Notes under the pieces: model-generated
What the model was told of the DNA's origin: nothing
What the model saw: the letters and a program-made list of their open reading frames with translations, nothing else
The model's database searches: none
Part shown: piece after piece, positions 1 through 5,014 of the stretch
Numbering within the stretch: the first letter of the stretch is position 1
Layout of the letters: the number at the start of each line of letters is the position of its first letter
Assembly: GCA_002352135.1 (NCBI GenBank)
Contig: DEHW01000153.1
Coordinates: forward strand, 10,294 to 15,307
DNA: 5,014 nt
Reading direction: 5' to 3'
From: Lysobacterales bacterium UBA2790
GTDB lineage: Bacteria > Pseudomonadota > Gammaproteobacteria > Xanthomonadales > Xanthomonadaceae
Program-made: the position numbers and the translations under genes

Positions 1-569
1 CCATCGGTGGTTTTGTACAGGCCGCGATCTGCCGAGTCCGACCACAGCTTGCCGGGCACGCAGACATAGGCGGTGTTGCTGTCGTTCGGGTGCACGAGGA
101 TTTTCGCGATGCGCTCGCTGTTGGGCAGGCCGAGGTATTGCCAGCTCTCGCCGCCGTCAGTGGAGCGGTAGACGCCGTTGCCAACCGAGACCGAGTTGCG
201 TGTCCATGATTCGCCGGTGCCGACCCAGACGTTTCTGGGATTCTGGGGGTCCAAGGTGATCGCGCCGATGGACTGCACCGGTTCGCGGTCGAACACGGGC
301 TTGAAGCGCGTGCCGCCGTCCACCGATTTCCAGACGCCACCGCTGGCGGCACCAACAAAAATCGTCTGCTGGCCGTCTTCAACATGCACCGCGAGCGCCG
401 AAACACGACCGCTCATGGCCGCCGAACCGATATTGCGTGCGGGCAGGCCGGAAATCGTGCCGCTGTCGAAACGCGGTGCCACAGGTGGAGCCGGTTCGGT
501 GGCTGAGACGGTCGTTGCCGTCAGGCCGACCAGTGAGAGGCTCAGCGGAATGATGTGTGAGAGTTTCAT
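1..569 (-). CDS. Secreted BNR/Asp-box beta-propeller protein (WD40/YVTN/BNR-like family), 5' part only
   Basis: This is the N-terminal 189 residues of a larger protein whose 3' end lies beyond the left window edge. Residues 1-23 form a signal peptide: MKLSH, a hydrophobic core, then a likely cut at VSA/TEP. It has no lipobox Cys, so it should be released to the periplasm or outside rather than lipidated. The motif RNIGSAAMSGRVSALAV (about 45-61) is typical of the N-terminus of large BNR-repeat proteins, often annotated 'glycosyl hydrolase' or 'VPS10/sortilin-like'. Two Asp boxes are visible, SVDGGTRF (82-89) and STDGGESW (136-143), and a third begins at TTDG on the edge. Such repeats form blades of a beta-propeller. 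Full-length members usually run to about 1000 residues. The start ATG is supported by GAGG at 575-578, 5 nt upstream. The gene lies 11 nt downstream of the LolA-like gene and is probably co-transcribed with it. The family assignment is firm. An enzymatic activity (sialidase, other glycosidase or peptidase) cannot be claimed from this part. Confidence 0.88.
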   Translation of the reverse strand, partial: MKLSHIIPLSLSLVGLTATTVSATEPAPPVAPRFDSGTISGLPARNIGSAAMSGRVSALAVHVEDGQQTIFVGAASGGVWKSVDGGTRFKPVFDREPVQSIGAITLDPQNPRNVWVGTGESWTRNSVSVGNGVYRSTDGGESWQYLGLPNSERIAKILVHPNDSNTAYVCVPGKLWSDSADRGLYKTTD

Positions 570-580
570 GGTCGCCTCGC

Positions 581-1318
581 TCAGGGTTGGGTCGGGAACG
601 CGAACAACGCGTCATCGATGTCGGTATTCACCTCGGCCCGTTCCACCACGATCTTCTGACCGCGCGGACCGCCCTTCGGACCACTCTCTACCGCGAAGGG
701 CAGATAGACCCCGTTGACCTTTTCGTAGTTGCCCAGCTCGGTTTCCATTTCGGTTTCGATACCGCGACGCTTCATCTGCGTCGTGATGCGGATTTCGAGG
801 AAGTAGTCCGGGTCGAGATAGCGATACTGGATGTCGCCATTCGACAGGGTCAGTTTTAGTTTGTGCGCCTCGGTGCCATCGACATCCTCGGTGCCGAGGT
901 ACTCGACCTGATGGCCCTTCTCGCGCCAGTCCAGTAGCGGTCCGTCGATGTCGGCATCCACCTGCATACCCTTGGTGTCTTCTGCGCTGAGACGCTCCGG
1001 ATCGCGTCGACCCTGGAACGGCGAAATGGTCCAGCCTTCCTTGCCGTCGAAGGCGCTGATCTGGGTCAGTCCCTGCAGGCTGGCTTCGGTGCGTTGCTTC
1101 AGCCCGCGCTCGGTCATGTTGACGAACCCGAGGTCAACCGAGAAATCCCCGCCGGAGAAATTCATCCGTCCGTGCAAGGTGATGGACTGGATGGCGCGCA
1201 GCGCGGCTTCGCCGCCGCGCGCTTCGGTGTTCTTCTGAACTAACTCGTCCACAGTCGTGGCCGAGGCGGTTGCGGTCGCGGCAAGCGCGAGCGCAACGCT
1301 CAAAATCAGGCGTCGCAT
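581..1318 (-). CDS. LolA-like secreted protein (outer membrane lipoprotein-sorting protein family)
   Basis: The product is 245 residues. Residues 1-20 are a clear Sec signal peptide (MRRL, an Ala/Leu-rich core, cut near ASA/TTV), so the mature protein is periplasmic. The mature N-terminus, with VDELVQKNTEARGG (about 23-36) followed by a beta-rich pattern of alternating charged and hydrophobic segments, matches the LolA-like half-barrel proteins annotated 'outer membrane lipoprotein-sorting protein'. The C-terminal part includes YLDPDYFLEIRITTQ and GVYLPFAVESG, as expected for this fold. It is longer than classical LolA (about 200 residues) and is not convincingly the housekeeping lipoprotein carrier, so no symbol is given. 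The start is well supported by AGGGGAG about 6 nt upstream. The downstream BNR-protein gene starts 11 nt after the stop, implying an operon. By inference, it may bind a hydrophobic ligand or assist envelope delivery of a partner such as that protein. Confidence 0.82.
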   Translation of the reverse strand: MRRLILSVALALAATATASATTVDELVQKNTEARGGEAALRAIQSITLHGRMNFSGGDFSVDLGFVNMTERGLKQRTEASLQGLTQISAFDGKEGWTISPFQGRRDPERLSAEDTKGMQVDADIDGPLLDWREKGHQVEYLGTEDVDGTEAHKLKLTLSNGDIQYRYLDPDYFLEIRITTQMKRRGIETEMETELGNYEKVNGVYLPFAVESGPKGGPRGQKIVVERAEVNTDIDDALFAFPTQP

Positions 1319-1436
1319 GGGTAGCTCCCCTCTTCAGTCGAATCATTGGCCGCAGGCTTGCGACCGTCCAACACGCTACGCTTGAGTGAGGAAGTGCAAA
1401 TGCGGCGAAAGTCACGCCCGCACTTTTCGATCGCGC
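1319..1436 (-). promoter_or_regulatory. Leader and probable promoter region of the LolA-like/BNR operon
   Basis: This stretch lies between the terminator of the preceding operon and the LolA-like start, so a promoter is expected here. The Shine-Dalgarno AGGGGAG sits about 6 nt before the ATG. The best sigma-70-like match I can see on the minus strand is TTGCAC (plus 1394-1399) and TAGCGT (plus 1373-1378), with a 15-nt spacer. This is a weak match with a short spacer. I see no convincing operator. The location is firm by context, but the promoter elements are only a guess. Confidence 0.35.
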
Positions 1437-1469
1437 AAAAAACAAGAGGCCCGCATCCTGCGGGCCTCT
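1437..1469 (-). terminator. Strong Rho-independent terminator of the LTxxQ/glycine-rich operon
   Basis: A perfect 10-bp GC-rich stem (AGAGGCCCGC at 1445-1454 pairing with GCGGGCCTCT at 1460-1469) encloses a 5-nt loop. Read on the minus strand it is followed by TTGTTTTTT (plus 1445 down to 1437), the classical U-tract. On the plus strand no T-run follows, so it works for leftward transcription. It closes the operon at 1659-2811 and insulates the LolA-like/BNR unit downstream. It sits about 190 nt past the stop of the glycine-rich gene, an unusually long 3' UTR. Confidence 0.9.
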
Positions 1470-1658
1470 CGCGCTTCGGGGGAGAGAAGCGTTGGTGGGT
1501 GACGTCACCTCCGGGGGAGACAGAGGGAACGTTTCGTCAACCCTGAGCGACTGTGGAGAGTCAGCGCTCGTCCTCATTATCGACACAATGGCATTGCAAT
1601 TGAGCGACAGGAGCACGCTTCTTGGTCAGGAGTTTCCCCACCGCTGTCAGTGTGGGGA
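1470..1658 (-). other. Hairpin-rich 3' UTR of the LTxxQ/glycine-rich operon; possible 3'-derived sRNA
   Basis: No coding gene is supported here. Several potential minus-strand RNA hairpins occur in order. One has a 7-bp stem just after the stop codon (1635-1641 with 1652-1658). CAATG-G-CATTG lies at 1586-1596. An 8-bp stem with a 3-nt bulge spans 1545-1569 (GAGCGACT with AGTC...GCTC). A 12-bp perfect palindrome lies at 1498-1509. A 6-bp stem (CGCTTC 1472-1477 with GAAGCG 1486-1491) sits next to the terminator hairpin. Taken with the terminator, this is compatible with a stable RNA or a protected 3' end. No separate promoter is convincing; GATAAT on the minus strand (plus 1577-1582) lacks a well-spaced -35. 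The RNA interpretation is speculative. Confidence 0.35.
1498..1509. repeat. 12-bp perfect palindrome GGTGACGTCACC
   Basis: The two 6-bp halves are exact reverse complements with no spacer, and the match stops at the flanking bases. Such uninterrupted dyads suit a dimeric DNA-binding protein. This one lies 28 nt to the right of the terminator stem and well away from both neighbouring starts. It could equally be an RNA hairpin with a 4-bp stem and 4-nt loop, or chance. Confidence 0.4.
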
Positions 1659-2270
1659 CTACCACTGCGGGCAAGGCACCACGTTGCCGCTGGCGTCGGT
1701 GCACGTGCGCGTGACCGTGCGCCCATCCTGAGTGACCTGCGTCTGCGCATTCACGCTGCCCTGCTGACCGGAGGCCGACGTGCTGCGACCAAACCCTTGG
1801 CCCGTGCTGTAGCCGGTCTGGCTATTGAGCGAGCCGCCCGCGGCACCTTGGGCCGATGTGCTACGTCCACCGCTGACGTTACCTGCGCTGTCACGAGTGA
1901 AGCCGCCGCTGGTTTGTGCGCTGCCGTTGGGGCCCTGCGCTGCCGCGCCACTCTGATGCTGTGCTGAGCCGTCGGCATTCCATGTGGTCGAACCACCGCG
2001 CGCTCCATAGCCGCCTGCGGGTGTACGGACCGCCCCGCCGCTGGCCGCTTGGCCGTTGCCTTGACCATCCGTGGTGTAGCCGCGACCACGCACGGCGGCT
2101 CCGCCGTTGGGGCCGCGGACCGCGCTGGCGCTGCCGCCAGTGACGCCGCCTTGAGCGTTGGCGGTGGCACCCCTTGCCTTGACTCGACCCACTGCGTCGG
2201 CGTCGTTGAAGGGTGAAGAAAGGAGCGTGAGCAGCGCGGCAATGCCGAAGAGGCGAATGGACTTGTACAT
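1659..2270 (-). CDS. Secreted glycine-rich repeat protein of unknown function
   Basis: The product is 203 residues. The start chosen is MYKSIRLFG, because AAGGAG lies 6 nt upstream and residues 1-26 make a good signal peptide (hydrophobic core IAALLTLLSS, cut near ADA/VGR). A longer in-frame start would run into the upstream gene and bury the signal peptide. The mature protein is rich in Gly, Ala, Ser, Asn and Gln and poor in hydrophobic residues. It holds four imperfect repeats of about 30 residues (about 50-79, 80-110, 111-139 and 140-168), two of which begin with GPNG. The C-terminal tail is different: VTQDGRTVTRTCTDASGN, then PC near the end. Its two Cys (190 and 200) could form a disulfide. 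It lies 37 nt downstream of the LTxxQ gene and is probably co-transcribed. The composition suggests an extended or beta-solenoid-like envelope or surface protein. I do not recognise a named family with certainty. Confidence 0.8.
   Translation of the reverse strand: MYKSIRLFGIAALLTLLSSPFNDADAVGRVKARGATANAQGGVTGGSASAVRGPNGGAAVRGRGYTTDGQGNGQAASGGAVRTPAGGYGARGGSTTWNADGSAQHQSGAAAQGPNGSAQTSGGFTRDSAGNVSGGRSTSAQGAAGGSLNSQTGYSTGQGFGRSTSASGQQGSVNAQTQVTQDGRTVTRTCTDASGNVVPCPQW
1767..2123 (-). repeat. Four tandem ~30-residue repeats inside the glycine-rich protein
   Basis: The translated units begin AVRGPNGG, AVRTPAGG, AQGPNGSA and AQGAAGGS. The first three contain a short Gly-(Gly)-aromatic/Ser-Thr turn before an Asp/Asn-Gly or Ala-Gly step (GYTTDG, GSTTWNADG, GFTRDSAG); the fourth keeps only GYSTG. 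At DNA level the GPNG codons are exactly 180 bp apart (CCGTTGGGGCC near 1923 and 2103), consistent with two ancestral 90-bp units per interval. Divergence between copies means this is an old protein repeat, not a recent DNA tandem array. Confidence 0.6.
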
Positions 2271-2307
2271 GTGAATCTCCTTGGAGGTGAAAGACAGTTC
2301 TGGGGGG

Positions 2308-2811
2308 TCAGGGTGCAGCGACCGCGATCTGCAGCAGGGTGTCGCGCAGGGCCTCAGCGCGTTCGATTCGGCGGACCAGCTCGTCCCGCAAGACCGCTTG
2401 CTGTTCGGGCGAGAGGGTTTCATAGAACGCCAGCTTGCGCGCCCTTAGTGCACGCTGATCGGCCATCCACAGATCCACTTCGGTTTCCAGGCTTGCTGCG
2501 AGTCCGGCCAGGTCCGCATCCGGCTCGGCCAGCTCGATGCGGGCAAACGCTGCCGCATCACTGAGCTGTTCGCGGCCTTGGCGAAACAGTTCCCGCTGTT
2601 CGTTCTGCAGGGCTTGCCATGCGATCTCTTGCGTCGGGCTGAGATGTAACGCCGCCTGCAGCTCGGCTTGTTGCTGCAGCCATTGCTGAGCGAGCTGCAA
2701 ACGCTGGATGGTGGGTGACTGGCTTCCGGCCCACGCGGCGCCCGCCAGTGCGAAGACACCGAGGACGACCCAGCGCGCACTGCCGGTAATCGATCGAATC
2801 GATGGGGACAT
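2308..2811 (-). CDS. Periplasmic Spy/CpxP-like LTxxQ-motif protein
   Basis: The product is 167 residues. The N-terminus has a basic stretch and a hydrophobic core (RWVVLGVFALAGAAWA) with a likely signal-peptidase cut after AWA at about residue 28. The mature part is almost all predicted helix, rich in Gln, Glu, Arg and Leu. It carries two LTxxQ-type motifs, LSPTQ (57-61) and LSPEQ (133-137), 76 residues apart, as in the Spy/CpxP family of all-helical periplasmic chaperones and stress-signal modulators. It has no Cys and a single His (56), so a metal-sensor role of the CnrX type is not supported. The start has GGAAG 6 nt upstream. The gene is the first of a minus-strand operon and is transcribed divergently from a regulator/kinase pair, as cpxP is from cpxRA. 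By inference, it is a periplasmic chaperone or kinase modulator, probably under control of that system. Confidence 0.8.
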   Translation of the reverse strand: MSPSIRSITGSARWVVLGVFALAGAAWAGSQSPTIQRLQLAQQWLQQQAELQAALHLSPTQEIAWQALQNEQRELFRQGREQLSDAAAFARIELAEPDADLAGLAASLETEVDLWMADQRALRARKLAFYETLSPEQQAVLRDELVRRIERAEALRDTLLQIAVAAP

Positions 2812-2994
2812 GGATATCTTCCGTTAGGCCGCGAATTGCGGCAGGAACAGATTCCGCCCGGGATGTTCCGCAACTGTGTTTGGCTGATGCGAAGTTGTAA
2901 GCAGATGTTGCAGAGTCCCACTTGCGCAACGTTTGCTTGCGGATCGACTGGCGGACGTCTTGCCGTGGATGGGCGTGCGCGCCATCCTGCGGAC
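2812..2994. promoter_or_regulatory. Divergent control region between the LTxxQ operon and the regulator/kinase genes
   Basis: These 183 bp must hold leftward and rightward promoters. Four GTTGC-like pentamers occur: GCAAC at 2870-2874 and 2926-2930, and on the other orientation GTTGT at 2894-2898 and GTTGC at 2907-2911. The last two are in direct orientation 13 bp apart. TTGCGCAA at 2922-2929 is an 8-bp palindrome. Paired direct half-sites are typical of OmpR-family operators, so autoregulation is plausible. I could not find -35/-10 pairs good enough to place either promoter. Confidence 0.5.
2836..2873 (-). promoter_or_regulatory. Bulged stem-loop in the probable 5' leader of the LTxxQ gene
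   Basis: On the minus strand TTGCGGAACA (plus 2864-2873) can pair with TGTTCCTGCCGCAA (plus 2836-2849), giving ten base pairs interrupted by a 4-nt bulge, with a 14-nt loop that contains CCCGGG. It ends about 13 nt before the Shine-Dalgarno of the LTxxQ gene. It could affect mRNA stability or translation, or be a DNA dyad (GGAACA-N14-TGTTCC) for a regulator. Whether it is transcribed depends on the unmapped start site. Confidence 0.35.
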
Positions 2995-3708
2995 ATGGCC
3001 GAACCCCTGATCCTGCTGGTGGAAGATGACCCTCGTTTGCGCGACCTGCTGGAGCGTTATCTGGCGTCGCAGGCGTTGCGCGTCCGCGCCGTCGCCAATC
3101 TGGCAGGTATGCGTGCCCAACTGGCGCAGCATCACGTTGATCTGATTGTGCTGGACTTGATGTTGCCGGATGGCGATGGACTGACGGCGTGTCGCGATCT
3201 GCGCGCGGCAGGCGATGAGACGCCGATTCTGATTCTCACGGCGCGAGGCGATGATGTGGACCGCATCATCGGTCTGGAAATCGGTGCCGACGACTATTTG
3301 CCGAAGCCGTGCAATCCGCGCGAGCTATTGGCGCGGATCCGCGCTGTTCTGCGGCGTCGACCCAGCGCTCCTTCCGCGCTGCACGAGCTCGAAGAGGCGA
3401 AGGTCGGTTTTGGCGACTGCGTGCTGCATCCTAGACAGCGGACGCTTTTCCGGGCAGGAGAAGAGATTCGCCTGACGACTGGCGAGTTCGCCCTGTTGTG
3501 GGTGTTGGTGCAACATCCACGCCGCCCCTTGAGTCGCGACCAATTGCTGAATTTGGCCCGCGGACGGGACTATGAGGGTCAGGATCGCGCCATCGACGTA
3601 ATGCTTTCGCGTCTGCGCAAGTTGGTTGAGCCCGATCCGCGAGCGCCGCGCTATCTGCAGACGGTGTGGGGGCATGGCTACATGTTCGTGCCGGATGCCG
3701 AAGCGTGA
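2995..3708 (+). CDS. OmpR-family two-component response regulator
   Basis: The product is 237 residues, close to E. coli OmpR (239). The receiver domain (about 5-119) has the acidic pocket E10/D11/D12, phospho-acceptor D54 in VLDLMLPDGDG, T82 and K104 of the KP motif. The C-terminal winged-helix domain (about 140-233) has LTTGEFALL, the recognition region AIDVMLSRLRKLV, and RYLQTVWGHGYMFVPD. The segments DRIIGLEIGADDY, PLSRDQLLNLARGR and QTVWGHGY are strikingly OmpR-like. C106 follows KP where E. coli OmpR has Phe. The ATG before AEPLILLVEDD is chosen for the usual receiver start, but its Shine-Dalgarno is poor. An in-frame GTG at 2965 with GCGGA 9 nt upstream would add ten residues. It presumably takes phosphate from the kinase encoded 3 bp downstream and controls both divergent transcripts. 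OmpR orthology is possible but not provable here, so no symbol is given. Confidence 0.93.
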   Translation: MAEPLILLVEDDPRLRDLLERYLASQALRVRAVANLAGMRAQLAQHHVDLIVLDLMLPDGDGLTACRDLRAAGDETPILILTARGDDVDRIIGLEIGADDYLPKPCNPRELLARIRAVLRRRPSAPSALHELEEAKVGFGDCVLHPRQRTLFRAGEEIRLTTGEFALLWVLVQHPRRPLSRDQLLNLARGRDYEGQDRAIDVMLSRLRKLVEPDPRAPRYLQTVWGHGYMFVPDAEA

Positions 3709-3710
3709 GC

Positions 3711-4985
3711 ATGCCGCTGACGCTACGCAGTCGTGTCGCCATTCTGCTGGCGATCACCGTGTTTCTGATTGCGTTGCTGGCCGGCGGCATCATCCTGCTT
3801 CAGACCTTCCGCAGCGGCAGCCTGCAGATCGCGGCGCTGGCCTATGTTGCCTTGACGACCGCTGATCGGCCCATGCCGCTGCCGGATGAAACGTCGCTGG
3901 AGACGGATCGACAAGCCGTTGTGGTGTTGCGACGTGCCAATGCGCCGGTCGACTTCACCCTCGATGTTCGGCCTTTCGTGATGAGTATTCGTGGCGAGGT
4001 TGAGCGTCTGGCGGGTGATGCTTCTCGCGTTCGCCTGACTGAAGAAAGCGGTATCCATGTCTGGCTGCGCAGTCGCTACTCATCCGATTGGCTGGGTATC
4101 CGAGTGGAGCCGATTCGTGAGCCGGTCGTCTGGGGTTCCCTGTTTGCCCTGGCTTTGGCTGCGGCCTTGGTGGCGTTGGCTGCGGGTTGGATAGCCAAGA
4201 TCAGTCTTCGCCCGCTGGAGCGGCTTGCACGCGGTGCGCCCGCCTTGCTCAAGGGCGGCATCATGCCTGTCCTGGAGGCGCGTGCGCCGCGCGAGATTCA
4301 TGCCTTGGCAGAGGTCTTGAAGGAAGCCGGTGAGCAGGTGCGACGTGACACCCGTGAGCGCGAAATGATGCTGGCGGGCGTATCGCACGATTTGCGCACA
4401 CCGCTGGCCAGACTGCGAATCGCCTTGGAGTTGGGCGATGCCGAAGATCCTTCGCGACGCGCGGCGATGGTGGAAGACATCGAGGCCGCCGACGCGATCA
4501 TTGCGGCCTGGCTGGACTACGTCCGAGAGGCGAGCGATGAGTCGATGTCGACCTTGTCCCTCGAAGTCGTTCGCGAATTGTTCGCAAGCTTGCCCAATGC
4601 CGCGCAGTGGCATGTTGAGCTTCCTGCCCTGGCGTTGTCGCTGCGCGTGCGGCCGCGCTGGCTGCAGCGCGCCTTGCGCAACCTGATCGACAACGCCGAG
4701 CGCTATGGCGAGGCCCCTTTCCATTGCGTGGTACAGGCGCGTGGTGATTCCTGCTTGATTGAAGTCCGGGACCATGGCGCAGGTGTTTCCGAGCAGATCA
4801 TCGACCGTCTGCGCGAGCCGTTTTTTCGTGGCGATGCATCGCGCACCACGCAGGGCAGCGGTTTGGGACTAGCCATCGTCGCGCGCGCCGCCGCGCTGCA
4901 TGGCGGCGAGTTGCTGATTGAGAACGCGAGCCCCGGGTTACGGGTCAGGCTCATCCTCCCGGCCGTGATCCTGCTTGATCAGTAG
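3711..4985 (+). CDS. EnvZ-like membrane sensor histidine kinase
   Basis: The product is 424 residues and an inner-membrane protein. It has TM1 at about 9-31, a periplasmic sensor region at about 32-138, TM2 at about 139-162, and HAMP at about 163-215 (LRPLERL, then REI). The dimerisation and phosphotransfer helix carries H226 in LAGVSHDLRTPLARLR. The ATP-binding domain has the N box (RNLIDNAERYG, N324/N328), G1 box (DHGAGV, 354-359), F box (REPFFRG) and G2 box (GSGLGLAIV, 382-390), so all catalytic boxes are intact. The wording around H226 and the HATPase matches EnvZ closely, while the sensor region has no family I can name. The ATG lies 2 nt after the regulator stop. An alternative in-frame GTG at 3705 overlaps that stop as GTGA and would add two residues. 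Either way translation is probably coupled to the regulator. It phosphorylates, and likely dephosphorylates, the OmpR-like partner. Confidence 0.93.
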   Translation: MPLTLRSRVAILLAITVFLIALLAGGIILLQTFRSGSLQIAALAYVALTTADRPMPLPDETSLETDRQAVVVLRRANAPVDFTLDVRPFVMSIRGEVERLAGDASRVRLTEESGIHVWLRSRYSSDWLGIRVEPIREPVVWGSLFALALAAALVALAAGWIAKISLRPLERLARGAPALLKGGIMPVLEARAPREIHALAEVLKEAGEQVRRDTREREMMLAGVSHDLRTPLARLRIALELGDAEDPSRRAAMVEDIEAADAIIAAWLDYVREASDESMSTLSLEVVRELFASLPNAAQWHVELPALALSLRVRPRWLQRALRNLIDNAERYGEAPFHCVVQARGDSCLIEVRDHGAGVSEQIIDRLREPFFRGDASRTTQGSGLGLAIVARAAALHGGELLIENASPGLRVRLILPAVILLDQ

Positions 4986-5013
4986 ACCCGTGCTTGGCCG
5001 TCGGGTCGGGTCT
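4984..5013 (+). terminator. Probable terminator after the kinase gene, cut by the window edge
   Basis: AGACCCG (4984-4990), overlapping the kinase stop codon, can pair with CGGGTCT (5007-5013), giving a 7-bp stem with a 16-nt loop. An alternative inner pairing, GACCCG with CGGGTC (5002-5007), also exists. The sequence ends TCTT, so a T-tract may continue outside the window but cannot be seen. Confidence 0.45.
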
Positions 5014-5014
5014 T

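Noticed and set aside
178..717. 179-residue plus-strand open frame across the BNR and LolA-like genes
   Set aside because: It is antisense to two well-supported genes and spans their junction. It has no motif or credible ribosome binding site.
1134..1616. 160-residue minus-strand open frame overlapping the LolA-like start
   Set aside because: It runs through the strong terminator and into another frame of the LolA-like gene. Low-complexity composition suggests chance.
1635..1658. Hairpin immediately after the glycine-rich stop codon as a terminator
   Set aside because: The 7-bp stem has a 10-nt loop and is followed on the minus strand by AAACTCC, not a T-run. The real terminator is at 1437-1469.
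1659..2423. Longer 254-residue version of the glycine-rich protein starting at 2423
   Set aside because: It would overlap the 3' end of the LTxxQ gene by more than 100 bp and place the signal peptide internally. The start at 2270 has a strong AAGGAG.
2789..2803. Repeated ATCGAT pattern as an operator
   Set aside because: It lies inside the LTxxQ coding start and is explained by the codons for SIRSI. The match is too short to separate from chance.
2836..2994. N-terminal extension of the response regulator to an ATG at 2836
   Set aside because: The added 53 residues are unlike a receiver domain and would occupy the whole divergent promoter region.
2445..2996. 183-residue minus-strand open frame covering the divergent region
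   Set aside because: It is a shifted frame of the LTxxQ gene with no domain signature, and it would leave no room for the regulator promoter.
4080..4775. 231-residue minus-strand open frame opposite the kinase gene
   Set aside because: It lies antisense to conserved HAMP, H-box and N-box coding sequence. Its composition is that of a GC-rich shadow frame and it has no recognisable motif.
1..5014. Mobile element, CRISPR array, tRNA or phage genes
   Set aside because: No transposase or integrase motif, terminal repeats, spaced direct repeats or tRNA-like fold was found on reading both strands.

Overview
The window is GC-rich chromosomal DNA from a gammaproteobacterium, most likely of the Xanthomonadales/Lysobacterales type. 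This placement is an inference. It rests on strong GC bias at third codon positions, an OmpR/EnvZ-like pair, and a LolA-like gene next to a BNR-repeat exoprotein gene, a combination I associate with that order. No insertion sequence, tRNA, rRNA, CRISPR array or phage gene is visible, and all genes share a similar codon style.

Layout. Positions 1-1318 carry a two-gene minus-strand unit. A secreted LolA-like (outer membrane lipoprotein-sorting-like) protein lies upstream, at 581-1318. It is followed 11 nt later by the 5' part of a large secreted BNR/Asp-box beta-propeller protein (1-569, cut by the left window edge). Positions 1319-1658 contain no gene. They hold the probable promoter region of that unit and a strong Rho-independent terminator (1437-1469, minus strand). 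Beyond the terminator is a hairpin-rich stretch of about 190 nt that would be the 3' UTR of the next minus-strand operon. That operon (1659-2811) encodes a periplasmic Spy/CpxP-like LTxxQ protein (2308-2811) and, 37 nt downstream, a secreted glycine-rich protein built of four imperfect repeats of about 30 residues (1659-2270).

A 183-bp divergent control region (2812-2994) separates this operon from a plus-strand two-component system. The system comprises an OmpR-like response regulator (2995-3708) and, essentially abutting it, an EnvZ-like membrane histidine kinase (3711-4985). A probable terminator begins at the kinase stop codon and is cut by the right window edge.

How it may work. The arrangement resembles enterobacterial cpxP with its divergent cpxRA: a periplasmic LTxxQ chaperone or sensor-modulator gene facing the regulator/kinase pair that presumably controls it. 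Here the sequence relatives of the regulator and kinase are OmpR and EnvZ rather than CpxR and CpxA, and the LTxxQ gene is followed by a repeat-rich secreted protein of unknown function. The most interesting hypothesis is an envelope-sensing module. The kinase would sense the periplasm, the LTxxQ protein would tune or assist it, and the glycine-rich protein would be an envelope or surface output, perhaps with an RNA processed from the structured 3' UTR. None of these functional links is proven by sequence alone.
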